Assembly: GCA_947245315.1 (NCBI GenBank)
Contig: CAMXNV010000118.1
Span: 1-6,976, forward strand
From: an uncultured Oscillibacter sp.
GTDB lineage: Bacteria; Bacillota; Clostridia; Oscillospirales; Oscillospiraceae
Direction of reading: 5' to 3'
Length of the DNA stretch: 6,976 nucleotides
Positions 5,377 through 6,976 of the stretch are shown here, piece by piece (position 1 is the first letter of the stretch; every line of letters begins with the position of its first letter). Below the pieces are notes generated by a model that saw only the letters and a list, made by a program, of their open reading frames with translations, ran no database searches and was not told the origin of the DNA. The translations under genes were made by a program, and so were the position numbers.

Positions 5377-5959
5377 GGGGTTTGCCCGCCTCTGCGGCGT
5401 GGACGAGGCGGGGGCGGGGCCCCTGGCGGGGCCGGTGTACGCCGCCGCCGTCATCCTGCCCAGGGAAATCGACATTCCCGGCCTCAACGACTCCAAGAAG
5501 CTGACGGAGAAAAAGCGGGAGGCCCTCTATGACCTCATCACCGCCCGGGCGGAGGCGTGGTCTGTTGCTTTTGTCACGGCGGAGGAGATCGACGGGCTGG
5601 ACATCCTCAACGCCCGGATGCTGGCCATGAACCGGGCCATTGATGGCCTGGCCGTCCGGCCGGACCTCTGCCTCATCGACGGCAACCGGGACCACGGCAG
5701 CCGGGTCTCCATCACCGCCCCCCACGTCACCCTGGTGGGCGGCGACGGAAAGAGCGCCTCCATTGCCGCTGCCTCCATTCTGGCGAAGGTGAGCCGGGAC
5801 CGCTATGTCTCCCAGGAGCTGGACCGGCTCTATCCCCAGTACGGCTTCGCCAAACACAAGGGCTACGGCACCAAGGCCCACTATGCCGCCCTGGACGCCT
5901 ACGGCCCCTGCCCGGCCCACCGGAGGACCTTTTTGAAAAAGTGGGAGGCGAGGCGGTGA
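5339..5959 (+). CDS. rnhB: Ribonuclease HII
   Basis: This 206-residue enzyme cuts the RNA strand of RNA-DNA hybrids and starts removal of single ribonucleotides from DNA. Catalytic acids fit the family: D22-E23 in GVDEAG, D114 in LIDGN, and D154 in KVSRDRY; Y176 in HKGYGT matches the conserved Tyr that sits against the ribonucleotide sugar. LNDSKKL (49-55) and SIAAASILAKV (141-151) are also typical. One deviation is that the GRG motif following DEA reads GAG (A26), losing the usual Arg. The ATG at 5339 is the only reasonable start, with no other Met before residue 94; GAGGAG lies about nine bases upstream. It overlaps the end of the membrane-protein gene by 38 bases and yraN by four bases (GTGA). 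The sequence returns here to the high GC of the operon. Confidence 0.96.
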   Translation: MDLWTPEREQWNKGFARLCGVDEAGAGPLAGPVYAAAVILPREIDIPGLNDSKKLTEKKREALYDLITARAEAWSVAFVTAEEIDGLDILNARMLAMNRAIDGLAVRPDLCLIDGNRDHGSRVSITAPHVTLVGGDGKSASIAAASILAKVSRDRYVSQELDRLYPQYGFAKHKGYGTKAHYAALDAYGPCPAHRRTFLKKWEARR

Positions 5960-6321
5960 GCAGGACGAAGACCTCCGGGGACCAGGGGGAGGCCCTGGCC
6001 GGACGGTATCTGGAGGCCCGGGGCTACGCGCTTCTGGAGCGCCAGTGGCGCTGCCGCTACGGGGAGCTGGACCTGGTGGCCCGGAGCCCGGAGGGGGTCC
6101 TCTGCTTCGTGGAGGTGAAGCGCCGGGGGCCCGGGGCCATCGGATTGCCCCGGGAATTCGTGGACGGGCGGAAGCGGGAGCGGCTCCGCCGGGCCGCCGC
6201 GGCCTACCTGAGCGCCCACGGCTCCGACGCCCCCGCCCGCTTCGACGTGGCGGAGATTTACGAGGAGCCGGACGGCAGGCTTCGGACGGTTTATCTGGAG
6301 AACGCATTTCAGGACAGTTAG
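5956..6321 (+). CDS. yraN: YraN family (UPF0102) predicted nuclease-like protein
   Basis: The protein has 121 residues from the chosen start, typical for UPF0102, a restriction-endonuclease-fold family often found beside rnhB. Family features are the N-terminal GDQGEALAGRYLEARGY (8-24) and the PD-(D/E)XK-like core, GELDLVA with D39 and FVEVKRR with E53 and K55. Its biological role is not firmly established; a DNA-processing activity is inferred from the fold. I choose the GTG at 5956 because GGGAGG (5943-5948) is seven bases upstream and it gives a GTGA overlap with rnhB. An in-frame GTG at 5941 would add five residues but has no well-placed ribosome binding site. The TAG stop lies in the first heptad of the adjoining foldback element, so the original C-terminus may have been altered by that insertion. 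Confidence 0.9.
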   Translation: MSRTKTSGDQGEALAGRYLEARGYALLERQWRCRYGELDLVARSPEGVLCFVEVKRRGPGAIGLPREFVDGRKRERLRRAAAAYLSAHGSDAPARFDVAEIYEEPDGRLRTVYLENAFQDS

Positions 6322-6480
6322 GAGTTAGGAATTAGGAGTTAGGAGTGATTTGCAGATGGGCTTTTCCCGTTTGGCGCCGGCGCCGGTTCCTGATTCTTAG
6401 AGCTGATCCCAGACCTTGATCCGGCGCGGAGCAATGGCAAGCACCCTTGATTCCTCATTCCTAGTTCCTAATTCCCAATT
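6316..6480. mobile_element. MITE-like foldback element with heptad-repeat inverted ends
   Basis: The left end has four tandem heptads of consensus AGTTAGG (6316-6343; one reads AATTAGG) and a decayed fifth (6344-6350). The right end has matching heptads in opposite orientation (consensus AATTAGG on the minus strand, 6453-6480). Left and right agree at 22 of 28 positions over four heptads, and as RNA most mismatches become G-U pairs, so the transcript could fold into a long hairpin. The 100-base interior holds no gene but contains the palindrome GGCGCCGGCGCC. It sits exactly between yraN and thrC and starts inside the yraN stop codon. No target-site duplication is obvious. This resembles non-autonomous foldback elements or heptameric short tandem repeats; mobility is inference from structure. 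Confidence 0.6.
6373..6384. repeat. 12-bp perfect palindrome GGCGCCGGCGCC
   Basis: This self-complementary GC-only sequence lies in the middle third of the foldback element, overlapping a second palindrome, CCGGCGCCGG (6377-6386). It would cap the long hairpin with a stable inner stem, or could be a protein-binding site. It is not followed by a U-tract. Confidence 0.5.
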
Positions 6481-6498
6481 GATAGAAAGGTGAAGATT

Positions 6499-6976
6499 AT
6501 GAAGTATTTGAGCACAAGAGACCGGGCCCTGCGGGTCAGCGGGGCGGAGGCGATTCAGCTGGGCCTGTCCCGGGACGGGGGACTGCTGACGCCGGAGTCC
6601 ATTCCCCAGATCGACGGGGCCTTTTTACAGGACCTGGCCCGGAGACCCTACCAGGAGCGGGCCGCCAAGGTCATGGCCCTGTATCTGACGGACTACAGCG
6701 AGGAGGAGCTGCTGGCCTTTGCCAACAACGCCTACGGCCCGGACAAGTTCGACAGCCCCGCCGCCGCGCCCCTGCGGAAGGTGAATGAGGAGGACTACTG
6801 CCTGGAGCTGTGGCACGGGCCCACCTCCGCCTTTAAGGACATGGCCCTCCAGATGCTGCCCCAGCTGCTCTCCGCCTCCCTGCGGAAGACCGGGGAGGAG
6901 AAGACCGCCTGCATCCTGGTGGCCACCTCCGGGGACACCGGCAAGGCCGCCATGGAGGGCTTCGCGGACGTGGAGC
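6499..6976 (+). CDS. thrC: Threonine synthase, 5' part (cut by window edge)
   Basis: The first 159 codons of a PLP-dependent threonine synthase are present; the gene runs off the right edge without a stop. The enzyme converts O-phosphohomoserine to threonine in the cytoplasm, the last step of threonine biosynthesis. The N-terminus MKYLSTRD and LSRDGGLLTPE are typical, ELWHGPTSAFKDMALQ contains the PLP-binding Lys (K113), and ATSGDTGKAA (142-151) is the conserved phosphate-binding region. The start is set by AAGGTGA five bases before the ATG at 6499. It is separated from yraN by the foldback element, so it is probably a separate transcription unit or depends on read-through. Only weak promoter-like elements (TTGATT at 6447 and an AT-rich stretch near 6469) are seen in the element's right arm. 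Confidence 0.95.
   Translation, partial: MKYLSTRDRALRVSGAEAIQLGLSRDGGLLTPESIPQIDGAFLQDLARRPYQERAAKVMALYLTDYSEEELLAFANNAYGPDKFDSPAAAPLRKVNEEDYCLELWHGPTSAFKDMALQMLPQLLSASLRKTGEEKTACILVATSGDTGKAAMEGFADVE

Noticed and set aside
5285..6307. Minus-strand 340-codon frame opposite rnhB and yraN
   Set aside because: Arg/Pro/Gly-rich shadow; both genes on the plus strand have intact catalytic motifs and coupled starts.
6316..6350. CRISPR-like repeat array
   Set aside because: The units are contiguous 7-mers with no spacers, mirrored at the other end of a short element.

Overview
The window looks like a chromosomal stretch from a GC-rich, low-copy-repeat-bearing member of the Clostridia, most likely an Oscillospiraceae/Ruminococcaceae-type gut anaerobe (Flavonifractor/Lawsonibacter-like). 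This is an inference from gene order (lepB - rbgA - rnhB - yraN is a Firmicutes arrangement), strong GGAGG-type ribosome binding sites, very high GC at third codon positions, and the protein variants seen. Nearly all of it is ordinary housekeeping DNA; the unusual parts are the repeats, the intergenic structures and one unrecognised membrane-protein gene.

Minus strand, 1-2502: the first codons of a probable UDP-GlcNAc 2-epimerase gene (start at 27, running off the left edge), coupled by an ATGA overlap to a tagO/wecA-type polyprenyl-phosphate sugar-1-phosphate transferase (24-1178). Both would serve the first steps of a cell-wall polymer or teichoic-acid-like glycan. Next comes a gene-poor stretch (1179-1500) with a compact inverted repeat and a long palindromic element, then trpS (1501-2502), tryptophanyl-tRNA synthetase.

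Divergent control region, 2503-2747: back-to-back sigma-A-like promoters, one for trpS and one for the rightward operon, followed by a leader with nested inverted repeats. No T-box is seen ahead of trpS.

Plus strand, 2748-6321: a tightly packed operon. Two tandem type I signal peptidases (lepB paralogues) are followed by rbgA/ylqF (50S ribosome assembly GTPase), an unrecognised multi-pass membrane protein, rnhB (RNase HII) and yraN (UPF0102 nuclease-like). Overlaps of 1, 4, 38 and 4 nt show strong translational coupling. The membrane-protein gene has visibly lower GC than its neighbours and sits between rbgA and rnhB, which are normally adjacent, so it looks like an insertion.

Right end, 6316-6976: a 165-bp foldback (MITE-like) element with heptad-repeat ends (consensus AGTTAGG) begins inside the yraN stop codon. 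It is followed by thrC (threonine synthase), cut by the window edge. A recurring theme is that the stop codons of trpS and of yraN both lie inside repeat elements. I see no CRISPR, phage, toxin-antitoxin or defence system, and nothing that I would call a new multi-gene system.
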